Assembly (NCBI GenBank): GCA_902803345.1 | Contig: CADCPV010000152.1 | Coordinates: forward strand, 1 to 5,783 | From: an uncultured Eubacteriales bacterium | GTDB lineage: Bacteria; Bacillota_A; Clostridia; Lachnospirales; Lachnospiraceae | Reading direction: 5' to 3' | Length of the DNA: 5,783 bases | Part shown: one piece after another, positions 1 to 5,783 of the stretch | Layout of the letters: each line of letters begins with the position of its first letter | Position numbering within the stretch: the first letter of the stretch is position 1 | Program-made: the position numbers and the translations under genes | The notes under the pieces: model-generated | What the model was told of the DNA's origin: nothing | The model's database searches: none | The model's input: the letters and a program-made list of their open reading frames with translations, nothing else

Positions 1-71
1 AGGGGTCTGATGGAGCAGACTCTTCACGTGCCCGTCAGGGTGCGGGAAAGAGGCTGCGCTGTCAGATCCCT
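1..71 (+). ncRNA. Long imperfect hairpin, probable part of a structured RNA (left edge cut by window)
   Basis: The + strand folds into one nested hairpin. Pairs are 1-13 with 59-71, 15-18 with 54-57, 20-24 with 48-52, and 27-33 with 38-44, closing on a GUCA loop at 34-37. That is 29 pairs, five of them G-U (5/67, 11/61, 12/60, 29/42, 30/41). The first two interruptions are single A-G mismatches (14/58, 19/53). The third is a small 2x3 internal loop at 25-26/45-47. The G-U pairs would become C-A mismatches in a minus-strand transcript, so an RNA read in the + direction is favoured. No U-run follows position 71, so it is not a simple terminator. It lacks the SRP RNA apical motif and resembles no RNA family I can name with certainty. 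In many Bacillota hpf/raiA lies just upstream of secA, and a conserved raiA-associated RNA motif is known, so that family is a candidate only. The helix may continue left of the window. Confidence 0.45.
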
Positions 72-87
72 CGTAGAAAATCGAAAT

Positions 88-104
88 CCGGAGCTTTAGC
101 CCGG
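88..104 (+). other. Small GC-rich hairpin downstream of the long helix
   Basis: CCGG (88-91) pairs with CCGG (101-104). GC (93-94) pairs with GC (99-100) around a UUUA loop, leaving A92 bulged. An alternative fold pairs ATCCG (86-90) with CGGAT (109-113). The hairpin is joined to the 1-71 helix by an A-rich, apparently single-stranded linker (72-87). That layout is common in structured RNAs, so this may be a second domain of the same transcript. It has no trailing U-run and is not a canonical intrinsic terminator. Confidence 0.3.
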
Positions 105-126
105 GAAGCGGATATCTGCCTGACAG

Positions 127-219
127 AAAGCCGCGTCCGGGTCGGGACCACCTACAGCCCCTGCGTCCGGGTCTGCCCTCCTCAAAGCCGCGTCCGAGTC
201 GAAAGCCCCTGCGTCCGGG
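127..219. repeat. Two alternating GC-rich repeat units with a GCGTCCGGG core (four copies)
   Basis: Unit A is 18 bases at 127-144 and 184-201 and differs at one base. Unit B is 16 identical bases at 156-171 and 204-219. The order is A-B-A-B. Both units contain the core GCGTCCGGG, found at 133-141, 163-171, 190-198 (as GCGTCCGAG) and 211-219. Core-to-core distances are 30, 27 and 21 bases, all multiples of three. There are no direct-repeat target sites, terminal inverted repeats or transposase remnants nearby. It could be a degenerate intergenic repeat, tandem binding sites, or a low-complexity coding remnant. The sequence alone does not decide between these. Confidence 0.6.
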
Positions 220-256
220 AGGCCGGGTGGCGGAGAGGCGGCGGAGGGGCGCGGCG
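217..256 (+). other. Very G-rich tract just upstream of the secA promoter, possible two-tetrad G-quadruplex
   Basis: These 40 bases contain 27 G, 8 C, 4 A and 1 T. About ten runs of two or more G are separated by one to four bases, which allows several registers of a two-tetrad quadruplex on the + strand. The tract ends 11 bases before the -35 hexamer, where an A/T-rich UP element would often lie. Two-tetrad structures are only modestly stable, so a regulatory role is inference. Confidence 0.35.
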
Positions 257-267
257 AGATTTAGCAG

Positions 268-296
268 TTGAAAAAAAGGCTGAAAGGTGGTACAAT
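268..296 (+). promoter_or_regulatory. Sigma-A (sigma-70 class) promoter of the secA operon
   Basis: The -35 hexamer TTGAAA (268-273) differs from the TTGACA consensus at one base. A spacer of exactly 17 bases separates it from the -10 hexamer TACAAT (291-296), which also differs from TATAAT at one base. TG at 288-289 gives an extended -10 element. The expected transcription start is near 303, giving a leader of about 22 bases before the secA ATG. This is the strongest promoter-like sequence I see in the window and probably drives all five genes. Confidence 0.85.
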
Positions 297-297
297 A

Positions 298-310
298 CAT
301 ACTAAGTATG
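298..310. promoter_or_regulatory. 13-base perfect palindrome at the predicted transcription start (operator-like)
   Basis: CATACT (298-303) and AGTATG (305-310) are perfect inverted repeats around A304. The site starts one base after the -10 hexamer and covers the expected +1 position. A dimeric repressor bound here would block transcription initiation. A short dyad can also arise by chance, and I do not recognise it as the site of any named regulator. Confidence 0.35.
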
Positions 311-313
311 CAC

Positions 314-320
314 AGGAGGT
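314..320 (+). promoter_or_regulatory. Strong ribosome binding site that fixes the secA start
   Basis: AGGAGGT at 314-320 ends four bases before the ATG at 325. This near-complete anti-16S match decides the start. The reading frame stays open upstream to a TTG at 268, but that TTG is the first half of the -35 box and would lie upstream of the transcript. Confidence 0.9.
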
Positions 321-324
321 CCGT

Positions 325-2913
325 ATGAGCTTCATAACCAAAATCTTCGGAACCCACAGCGAGAACGAAATCAAGCGGCTCCGCCCGATATTACAGAAAA
401 TCAATGATCTGAGGCCGGCCATGATGGCCTGCACGGATGAGGAGCTTCGGGCGAAGACGGACGAATATAAAAAGCGTTACCAGAATGGCGAGACCCTCGA
501 TGATCTGCTGCCGGAGGCTTATGCCACCATGCGGGAAGCAACGAGGCGCTGCATCAACCAGGAGCATTTTGACGTACAGGTACTGGGCGGAATAGTGCTG
601 CATCAGGGCCGGATCGCCGAAATGAAAACCGGTGAAGGAAAGACGCAGACCGCGCTCCTGCCGGCTTACCTGAACGCACTGACCGGAAAAGGTGTGCACG
701 TCGTCACCGTCAATGATTATCTGGCAGCGCGTGATGCGGAATGGATGGGCCAGATGCACCGCTTCCTGGGACTGACGGTCGGCTGTGTCTTAAACGGCAT
801 GAAGTCCGAAGAACGGCAGGAAGCCTATAATTGTGATGTGACCTATGTCACGAATAATGAGCTCGGTTTTGACTACCTCCGCGACAACATGGTCATCTAT
901 GCGAAGCAGCTTGTTCTTCGGGGCCTTTCTTATGCGATTATCGACGAAGTGGACTCGATCCTGATCGACGAAGCGCGGACGCCGCTGATCATTTCCGGCC
1001 AGTCCGGGAAGTCGACACAGCTCTATGAAGTCTGCGACAATCTGGCAAAGCGCCTCCGGCGCGGCGAAAACATGACGGACCTTTCCAAGATGGACATCAT
1101 CATGGGTGAAGGCCAGAAGGAATCCGGCGACTTCCAGGTCAATGAAAAGGACAAGGTCGTCAACCTGACTGCAGAGGGTATCAAGAAAGTCGAGGAGTAT
1201 TTCCACATCGAGAACCTCGCGGACCCGGAAAACCTGGAAATCCAGCACAACATGACCCTTGCGCTCCGCGCGAACTATATTATGCACCGCGACATCGACT
1301 ATGTTGTCAAGGACGATGAAGTGCTGATTGTCGATGAATTTACCGGCCGTATCATGCCGGGCCGGCGGTATTCGGACGGCCTGCATCAGGCGATTGAAGC
1401 AAAGGAGCATGTGAAAGTCAACCGCGAGTCCAAAACCCTTGCAACGATCACCTTCCAGAACTTCTTCAACAAATACGACAAGAAGGCCGGCATGACCGGT
1501 ACGGCACTCACAGAAGAGCGCGAATTCCGCAACATCTACGGCATGGACGTCATCGAGATTCCGACGAACGTCCCGGTACAGCGTATCGACCAGGAAGATG
1601 CGGTTTACAAGACCAAAAAGGAAAAATACGCGGCAGTCGTCGAGGCAGTCAAGGAGTCCTACGCGACGGGCCAGCCGGTTCTTGTCGGTACGATTTCGAT
1701 CGAGGTTTCTGAGCTTCTGTCGGGGCTTTTGAAGCGCCACGGCATCCCGCATAATGTACTGAATGCGAAGTTCCATGAGATGGAAGCGGAGATCGTCGCG
1801 CATGCCGGCGAATACAAGGCCGTTACGATTGCGACGAACATGGCCGGCCGTGGTACTGATATCAAGCTCGATCCCGAAGCAAAAGCGGCAGGCGGCTTGA
1901 AAATCATCGGTACTGAGCGCCATGAAGCCCGCCGTATCGACAACCAGCTGCGCGGACGTTCCGGACGTCAGGGCGATCCGGGTGAGTCCCGCTTCTACAT
2001 TTCGCTCGAGGACGACCTGATGCGGCTCTTCGGTTCCGAAAGGATCCTGTCGATGTTCAATGCGCTCGGCGTGGAGGAAGGCCAGCAGATCGAGCACCGG
2101 ATGCTTTCCGGCGCGATCGAAAAGGCCCAGAAGCGGATAGAAGGCAACAACTACTCGATCCGTGAAAACCTGCTGAAATTCGATGAAGTCATCAACGAAC
2201 AGCGCGAGATCATTTACAAAGAGCGCCGCCAGGTTCTGGACGGCGAGAACATGCGCGACGTCATCATGAAGATGGTGACGGATATCTGCGACAATACAGT
2301 CGACATGTTTGTGCCGGATGACCAGGCACCCGAAGAATGGGATCTTACGGAGCTGAACCAGACCCTTCTGTCGGTGATTCCGATGGCGCCGCTCACCGTT
2401 CCGGAGAACGCACACGGACGCCAGGGCAAGAACGCGCTGAAGCATCTTGTAAAGGAAAACGCGGTCAAGCTTTACGAGCAGAAAGAAGCCGAATTTGCCG
2501 ATATCGAGCAGATGAGAGAATTGGAGCGCGTCGTGCTCTTAAAGACCATCGACCGGCACTGGATGGACCATATCGACGACATGGACCAGCTGAGACAGGG
2601 CATCGGGCTTGTGGCCTACGGCAACAAGGACCCGCTGACTGAGTACAAGATGGCTGGATTTGACATGTTCAACGGCATGATGGCCGGGATCCGAGAAGGT
2701 ACGGTACGCGCGATTTACCACGCGCGCGTCGAGCGGCCCGAGGAGCGTGAACAGGTTGCGAAGATTACCGGTACCAACAAGGACGATTCGAAGGCAAAGG
2801 CTCCCAAAAAGCGTGCCGGCGCCAAGATTTATCCGAATGATCCCTGTCCCTGCGGATCCGGCAAGAAATACAAGAACTGCCACGGAAGGCCCGGAGCACC
2901 GGCGCTTTCCTGA
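325..2913 (+). CDS. secA: Preprotein translocase subunit SecA (ATPase)
   Basis: SecA is the cytoplasmic motor that binds preproteins and uses ATP to push them through the SecYEG channel. The protein is 862 residues, within the usual range for the family. Nucleotide-binding domain 1 carries Walker A at 100-107 (MKTGEGKT) and the DEVD box at 207-210, followed by IDEARTP. The preprotein cross-linking domain lies roughly at 220-360. Domain 2 holds TNMAGRGTD (504-512) and the arginine-finger segment [11 protein letters not shown] (541-551). The helical scaffold and wing follow, and the two-helix finger region lies near 742-770 ([16 protein letters not shown]). A basic linker leads to a C-terminal zinc motif with C841, C843, C852 and H853, which in the family binds SecB and/or ribosomes/lipids. 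The start is set by the AGGAGGT site and the promoter upstream. All key motifs are intact. It is the first gene of the operon, 54 bases before prfB, and its stop is TGA. Confidence 0.99.
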   Translation: MSFITKIFGTHSENEIKRLRPILQKINDLRPAMMACTDEELRAKTDEYKKRYQNGETLDDLLPEAYATMREATRRCINQEHFDVQVLGGIVLHQGRIAEMKTGEGKTQTALLPAYLNALTGKGVHVVTVNDYLAARDAEWMGQMHRFLGLTVGCVLNGMKSEERQEAYNCDVTYVTNNELGFDYLRDNMVIYAKQLVLRGLSYAIIDEVDSILIDEARTPLIISGQSGKSTQLYEVCDNLAKRLRRGENMTDLSKMDIIMGEGQKESGDFQVNEKDKVVNLTAEGIKKVEEYFHIENLADPENLEIQHNMTLALRANYIMHRDIDYVVKDDEVLIVDEFTGRIMPGRRYSDGLHQAIEAKEHVKVNRESKTLATITFQNFFNKYDKKAGMTGTALTEEREFRNIYGMDVIEIPTNVPVQRIDQEDAVYKTKKEKYAAVVEAVKESYATGQPVLVGTISIEVSELLSGLLKRHGIPHNVLNAKFHEMEAEIVAHAGEYKAVTIATNMAGRGTDIKLDPEAKAAGGLKIIGTERHEARRIDNQLRGRSGRQGDPGESRFYISLEDDLMRLFGSERILSMFNALGVEEGQQIEHRMLSGAIEKAQKRIEGNNYSIRENLLKFDEVINEQREIIYKERRQVLDGENMRDVIMKMVTDICDNTVDMFVPDDQAPEEWDLTELNQTLLSVIPMAPLTVPENAHGRQGKNALKHLVKENAVKLYEQKEAEFADIEQMRELERVVLLKTIDRHWMDHIDDMDQLRQGIGLVAYGNKDPLTEYKMAGFDMFNGMMAGIREGTVRAIYHARVERPEEREQVAKITGTNKDDSKAKAPKKRAGAKIYPNDPCPCGSGKKYKNCHGRPGAPALS

Positions 2914-2920
2914 GAAGCCC

Positions 2921-2941
2921 GAAGAGACAAAAGGTCTCTTC
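2921..2941 (+). other. Perfect 8-bp intercistronic hairpin between secA and prfB
   Basis: GAAGAGAC (2921-2928) and GTCTCTTC (2934-2941) are exact inverted repeats around the five-base loop AAAAG. The hairpin starts eight bases after the secA stop and ends 14 bases before the prfB ribosome binding site (AAGGA, 2956-2960). No U-run follows (the next bases are ATAAAACC), so it is not a canonical intrinsic terminator. More likely roles are partial attenuation, an RNA processing or stabilising element, or insulation of prfB initiation from secA ribosomes. Confidence 0.55.
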
Positions 2942-2967
2942 ATAAAACCAGATTTAAGGAACAGACT

Positions 2968-4089
2968 ATGGTAGAATACGATCAGTTCAAATATACACTT
3001 TCGCAGTACGAAACGCCGCTTCAGGAGCTTCGTTCCGCGCTGGCGCTGGACCAGAAAAAGGAACAGATTTCCGAGCTTTCCATGTATATGGAGGACCCGA
3101 ATTTCTGGAACGACGCGGAAAAATCGGCGGAGATTACGAAAAAACTCAAAAACCTCCAGGATACCGTCAAGGAATTCGATGAGATCGAAAAACTCTATGA
3201 CGATATGAATTCGATCATCGAGATTGCGGAGGAAATGGAGGACGGGTCTCTTGTTGACGATGTACAGGCGGACATGGACAGCTTCAAGGAGAAATTCGAG
3301 GAGCTTCGCGTCACGACCCTTCTGTCGGACGAATTCGACCACAATGACGCCATCCTGCGTTTGAATGCTGGTGCGGGCGGAACCGAGGCCTGCGACTGGG
3401 CGGGCATGCTGTACCGCATGTATACGCGCTGGGCGGAGAAAAAGGGCTATTCGATCGAAGTGCTGGACTACCTGGACGGTGACGAAGCGGGCATCAAGTC
3501 CGTGACGATCCAGATCTCCGGCGAGAATGCCTACGGGTACTTACGATCCGAGCACGGGATTCACCGGCTCGTCCGGATTTCTCCTTTCAACGCAGTCGGA
3601 AAGCGCATGACAAGCTTTGTTTCCTGCGATATCATGCCGGTAATCGAGCAGAGCCTCGATGTGGACATCAAGGATGACGATCTCAAGATCGACGTATACC
3701 GTTCCTCCGGCGCGGGCGGCCAGCACATCAACAAGACCTCATCCGCTGTCCGGATTACCCATATCCCGACCGGCATTGTCGTTGCCTGCCAGAATGAGCG
3801 TTCGCATTTCCAGAATCTCGACAAGGCGATGGAGATGCTGCGCGCGAAGCTGTATCTTCTCAAAAAACAGGAGAATGAAAACCAGCTTTCGGATATTCGC
3901 GGAGAAGTCAAGGACAACGGCTGGGGCTCCCAGATCCGCTCCTATGTCTTCCAGCCCTATACAATGGTCAAGGACCTTCGGACCCAGGCGGAAACCGGCA
4001 ACGTGCAGGCTGTGATGGACGGCGGGCTGGATCTGTTTATGAATGCCTATCTGAAGTGGATTCACACGGACAGAAAAGCAAACGAGTAA
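2968..4089 (+). CDS. prfB: Peptide chain release factor 2 (RF2), encoded without a programmed frameshift
   Basis: RF2 recognises UGA and UAA in the ribosomal A site and triggers hydrolysis of peptidyl-tRNA. The protein is 373 residues. The N-terminal coiled-coil domain covers about 1-105. The stop-codon-reading tripeptide SPF is at 205-207, and the catalytic GGQ is at 250-252 inside SSGAGGQHINKTSSAVRI. SPF at this position, rather than the PxT of RF1, identifies RF2. Motif numbering equals that of E. coli RF2. Residue 246, on the GGQ loop, is Ser. Most bacterial prfB genes have an in-frame UGA near codon 26 (CUU UGA C). Here codons 25-28 read CTG GCG CTG GAC, one continuous frame. The ATG at 2968 follows AAGGA by seven bases. 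The secA-prfB order is common in Bacillota. The stop is TAA, and 19 bases separate it from the next gene. Confidence 0.98.
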   Translation: MVEYDQFKYTLSQYETPLQELRSALALDQKKEQISELSMYMEDPNFWNDAEKSAEITKKLKNLQDTVKEFDEIEKLYDDMNSIIEIAEEMEDGSLVDDVQADMDSFKEKFEELRVTTLLSDEFDHNDAILRLNAGAGGTEACDWAGMLYRMYTRWAEKKGYSIEVLDYLDGDEAGIKSVTIQISGENAYGYLRSEHGIHRLVRISPFNAVGKRMTSFVSCDIMPVIEQSLDVDIKDDDLKIDVYRSSGAGGQHINKTSSAVRITHIPTGIVVACQNERSHFQNLDKAMEMLRAKLYLLKKQENENQLSDIRGEVKDNGWGSQIRSYVFQPYTMVKDLRTQAETGNVQAVMDGGLDLFMNAYLKWIHTDRKANE

Positions 4090-4108
4090 GCGCCGGGAGA
4101 GCAGAGTT

Positions 4109-4591
4109 ATGAAAGCGGATGTGAAACTCGACAAGACGGATCTGTTCCGTTTCATGTTCTATCACATGTATATGCGGCCTGTCGGGCTTGTGTACCTTTT
4201 GGTCGGACTGGTGTCCCTCGCAGGTGGTATTTATTTCATCGTAAACGGCAATAACAGCGGAATCTTTCTCGTTGTGATCTCCGCAGTATATTTTATCCTG
4301 CAGCCGCTTTTTCTGTATTTCAAGGCGGTTCAGCAGTCCAAACAGGAGGAGATGCAGCGGAATACCGTCTATGTCCTCGACAGCGTCGGCCTGCACGCCT
4401 ATCAGGGCGCGGATTCCAGTACGCTACCCTGGGACAAGGTATATAAGGCGGTGATCTTTTCGGGCGAACTGATCATTTATCTGACAGACGTCCGCGCCAA
4501 CGTGATCCCGCTTGACCGCTTCCTTGATAAGGACGAAACTATTGCCTACCTGCAGGAAATGATCCCGAAGAAGAAGAGAAGAGGCTTTTGA
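4109..4591 (+). CDS. Two-helix membrane protein, YcxB-like
   Basis: This is a 160-residue protein with no signal peptide. A short amphipathic N-terminus (1-23) leads to two hydrophobic segments, about 24-46 and 51-71, joined by a tight NGNNSG turn. A soluble C-terminal domain (about 80-155) contains LPWDKVYKAV (106-115), then alternating strands ending NVIPLDRF (131-138), and a basic KKKRR tail. Two transmembrane helices followed by a domain with a W-x-x-V/I segment and a P-x-R/D-x-F-like turn match the YcxB-like family, whose function is not established. The helices probably form a hairpin with both ends in the cytoplasm. The start at 4109 follows a modest site, GGGAG (4095-4099). It sits 19 bases after prfB and 4 bases before tsaE, so it is co-transcribed with both, but position alone does not assign it a role in translation. 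The family call rests on pattern recognition, while the membrane topology is clear. Confidence 0.8.
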   Translation: MKADVKLDKTDLFRFMFYHMYMRPVGLVYLLVGLVSLAGGIYFIVNGNNSGIFLVVISAVYFILQPLFLYFKAVQQSKQEEMQRNTVYVLDSVGLHAYQGADSSTLPWDKVYKAVIFSGELIIYLTDVRANVIPLDRFLDKDETIAYLQEMIPKKKRRGF

Positions 4592-4595
4592 ATTC

Positions 4596-5060
4596 ATGAC
4601 TGAAATCATTGAAACCCGTTCTCCGGAAGAAACGGAGGCTCTCGGCAGAAGACTTGCCGAAACCGCTTCTCCCGGAGACATTATCTGTCTGAACGGCGAA
4701 CTCGGCGTTGGAAAAACCGTCTTTGTAAAAGGCTTTTCAAAAGGCCTCGGCATTACGGAGCCCGTTGTTTCGCCGACTTTTACCATCCTGCAGGAGTATC
4801 ACGAAGGACGCCTTCCGATGTATCATTTCGATGTGTACCGGATTGAAGATCCGTCGGAAATGGAAGAGGTCGGCATCGACGAGTACTTTTACGGGGACGG
4901 CATCTGCCTGATCGAATGGGCCGGCCTGATCGCGGAAATGATTCCGCGCGGGGCACTCCGGATTCAGATTGAAAAGGAACCGGAAAAGGGCGACGACTAC
5001 CGCCGGATTACGCTGTACCGGCCGGAGCAACAGGAAGAACGGCTCCGCATGAACCGCTGA
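4596..5060 (+). CDS. tsaE: tRNA threonylcarbamoyladenosine biosynthesis protein TsaE (ATPase)
   Basis: TsaE is the P-loop ATPase that works with TsaB and TsaD to transfer the threonylcarbamoyl group onto A37 of ANN-reading tRNAs (t6A). The 154-residue length is normal for the family. Walker A GELGVGKT is at 34-41, the family's SPTF motif at 59-62, HFDVYRI at 77-83, and the Walker-B-like CLIEWA segment at 104-109 with Glu107. The ATG lies four bases after the upstream TGA. Its likely ribosome binding site, AAGAGG (4579-4584), lies within the Lys/Arg codons that end the upstream gene, so translation is probably coupled. The spacer of 11 bases is somewhat long. The C-terminal tail after about residue 130 is charged. 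tsaB follows after 16 bases, which is the usual bacterial pairing. Confidence 0.97.
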   Translation: MTEIIETRSPEETEALGRRLAETASPGDIICLNGELGVGKTVFVKGFSKGLGITEPVVSPTFTILQEYHEGRLPMYHFDVYRIEDPSEMEEVGIDEYFYGDGICLIEWAGLIAEMIPRGALRIQIEKEPEKGDDYRRITLYRPEQQEERLRMNR

Positions 5061-5076
5061 AGGGAGGAAGATTCTC

Positions 5077-5783
5077 ATGCTGATACTCGGAATTGAGAGC
5101 GCTTCTCTGACCGCCTCCGCAGCGCTTCTTTCGGACGATACGGTGATTGCGGAATATACGACGAATTTTAAGAAAACACACTCGGAAACCCTGCTTCCGA
5201 TGATTGATGCAATCTTTCAGATGACGGGAAAGGACGCATCGGAACTGACGGCGATCGCGGTGTCGCAGGGACCGGGTTCTTTTACGGGCCTTCGGATCGG
5301 GGCTTCGCTTGCAAAAGGGCTTGCTTTCCCCAAGGATCTCCCGATCATTCCCGTGCCGACAATCGATGCGATTGCCTACGGCGCCTTCGGAACGGATGCC
5401 GTGCTCTGTCCTTTGATGGATGCGCGGCGGATGGAAGTCTACAGCGGACTTTACAGTTTTGACGGGGACCGCTTTATCGTACATGAATCGGCCTGTGCGC
5501 GTCCTCTCTTAGAGCAGATCAGAGCTGCGGAAGCGCTTTCGGAAGAACTCAGAAAACCCGTCTTGTATCTCGGCGACGGACTCCCGGTGTTTATTGAAGA
5601 GATCCGTGCACAGATGTCACGGCCGTCGCTGTTCGCGCCGCCGCATACGCGCTGCCAGCGCGCAGGCTCGGTAGCTGTACTCGGGGCGAAGATGCTTGCA
5701 GAAGGGATCTCCGAGTCCTGCCTCACGTTTCAGCCGCTGTACTTAAGAAAATCCCAGGCCGAACAGGAACGGGAGAGGAAAGG
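5077..5783 (+). CDS. tsaB: tRNA threonylcarbamoyladenosine biosynthesis protein TsaB (3' end outside the window)
   Basis: TsaB is an ASKHA-fold paralogue of TsaD. It has no known catalytic centre of its own and forms the platform for the TsaBDE complex in t6A synthesis. 235 codons are visible without a stop. The N-terminal strand-loop LILGIESASLTASAAL (2-17) and the hallmark GPGSFTGLRIG (65-75) identify the family. The visible C-terminus YLRKSQAEQERE is close to where TsaB proteins normally end, so only a few residues are probably missing. TsaD is unlikely because it is about 100 residues longer and carries two metal-binding His residues in an HxxxH motif, not seen here. The ATG at 5077 follows AGGGAGG (5061-5067) by nine bases, the best ribosome binding site after that of secA. 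The first loop has Glu7 where many TsaB proteins have Asp. rimI or tsaD often follow, but they lie beyond the edge. Confidence 0.96.
   Translation, partial: MLILGIESASLTASAALLSDDTVIAEYTTNFKKTHSETLLPMIDAIFQMTGKDASELTAIAVSQGPGSFTGLRIGASLAKGLAFPKDLPIIPVPTIDAIAYGAFGTDAVLCPLMDARRMEVYSGLYSFDGDRFIVHESACARPLLEQIRAAEALSEELRKPVLYLGDGLPVFIEEIRAQMSRPSLFAPPHTRCQRAGSVAVLGAKMLAEGISESCLTFQPLYLRKSQAEQERERK

Noticed and set aside
1..125. SRP RNA, 6S RNA, tmRNA, RNase P RNA or a cobalamin riboswitch
   Set aside because: None of their conserved blocks that I can recall (SRP apical GGAA/GGAAGCAGC region, tmRNA T-arm and CCA end, RNase P core, B12 box) is visible.
268..324. N-terminal extension of SecA from a TTG start
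   Set aside because: The TTG is the start of the -35 hexamer, the region contains the -10 box, and an AGGAGGT site points to the ATG at 325, where the normal SecA N-terminus (MSFITKIFG) begins.
1..324. CRISPR array or insertion sequence remnant
   Set aside because: The repeats are too few, unevenly spaced and alternate in two types. There are no unique spacers of constant size, no terminal inverted repeats and no transposase fragment.
790..2445. 551-codon open frame on the minus strand inside secA
   Set aside because: It is fully antisense to conserved SecA domains and has no recognisable motif. It follows from the codon bias of secA keeping the complementary frame open.
2337..2642. 101-codon + strand frame inside the 3' half of secA
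   Set aside because: It overlaps SecA in another frame and shows the Arg/Gly/Ala-rich composition typical of out-of-frame reading, with no family resemblance.
2921..2941. Intrinsic terminator after secA
   Set aside because: The stem is good, but the bases after it (ATAAAACC) contain no U-run on either strand. It is kept only as an intercistronic hairpin.
2747..2974. 75-codon + strand frame bridging secA and prfB
   Set aside because: It runs over the SecA zinc motif in another frame, is rich in Arg/Pro, and has no supporting start context.
2539..3342. 267-codon minus-strand frame spanning the secA-prfB junction
   Set aside because: It is antisense to two clear genes, has no ribosome binding site or domain, and covers the intercistronic hairpin. 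It is treated as a shadow.

Overview
The window is a chromosomal housekeeping segment from a Gram-positive anaerobe. It most likely comes from Bacillota, class Clostridia, and looks Lachnospiraceae-like. The support is the SecA sequence style, the secA-prfB gene order, the strong AGGAGG-type ribosome binding sites and the moderately GC-rich codon usage. This assignment comes from reading the sequence and is not a database match. All five protein genes are on the + strand, tightly packed, and probably form one operon.

Bases 1-324 hold no convincing gene. The left edge (1-71) folds on the + strand into one long nested hairpin with 29 pairs, five of them G-U, followed by a smaller hairpin at 88-104. 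This looks like part of a structured RNA cut by the window edge. Next comes a GC-rich stretch with four copies of a GCGTCCGGG-type core (133-219), then a very G-rich tract (217-256). A near-ideal sigma-A promoter follows (TTGAAA, 17-base spacer, TACAAT with an extended -10). A 13-base palindrome sits at the predicted transcription start, and an AGGAGGT ribosome binding site precedes secA.

Bases 325-5783 carry the genes. They are secA (preprotein translocase ATPase), prfB (peptide chain release factor 2), a two-helix membrane protein of YcxB type, tsaE, and tsaB, which runs off the right edge. A perfect 8-bp hairpin without a U-run lies between secA and prfB. The other gaps are 4 to 19 bases, so translational coupling is likely.

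The operon joins protein export (SecA), reading of UGA/UAA stops (RF2) and synthesis of the t6A37 modification on ANN-decoding tRNAs (TsaE and TsaB, acting with TsaD and TsaC encoded elsewhere). prfB is read in one frame and lacks the in-frame UGA/+1 frameshift that autoregulates RF2 in most bacteria. Three of the four stop codons visible here are TGA. The least explained material is the structured and repeat-rich leader at 1-260. I found no sign of a defence system, mobile element or CRISPR array.
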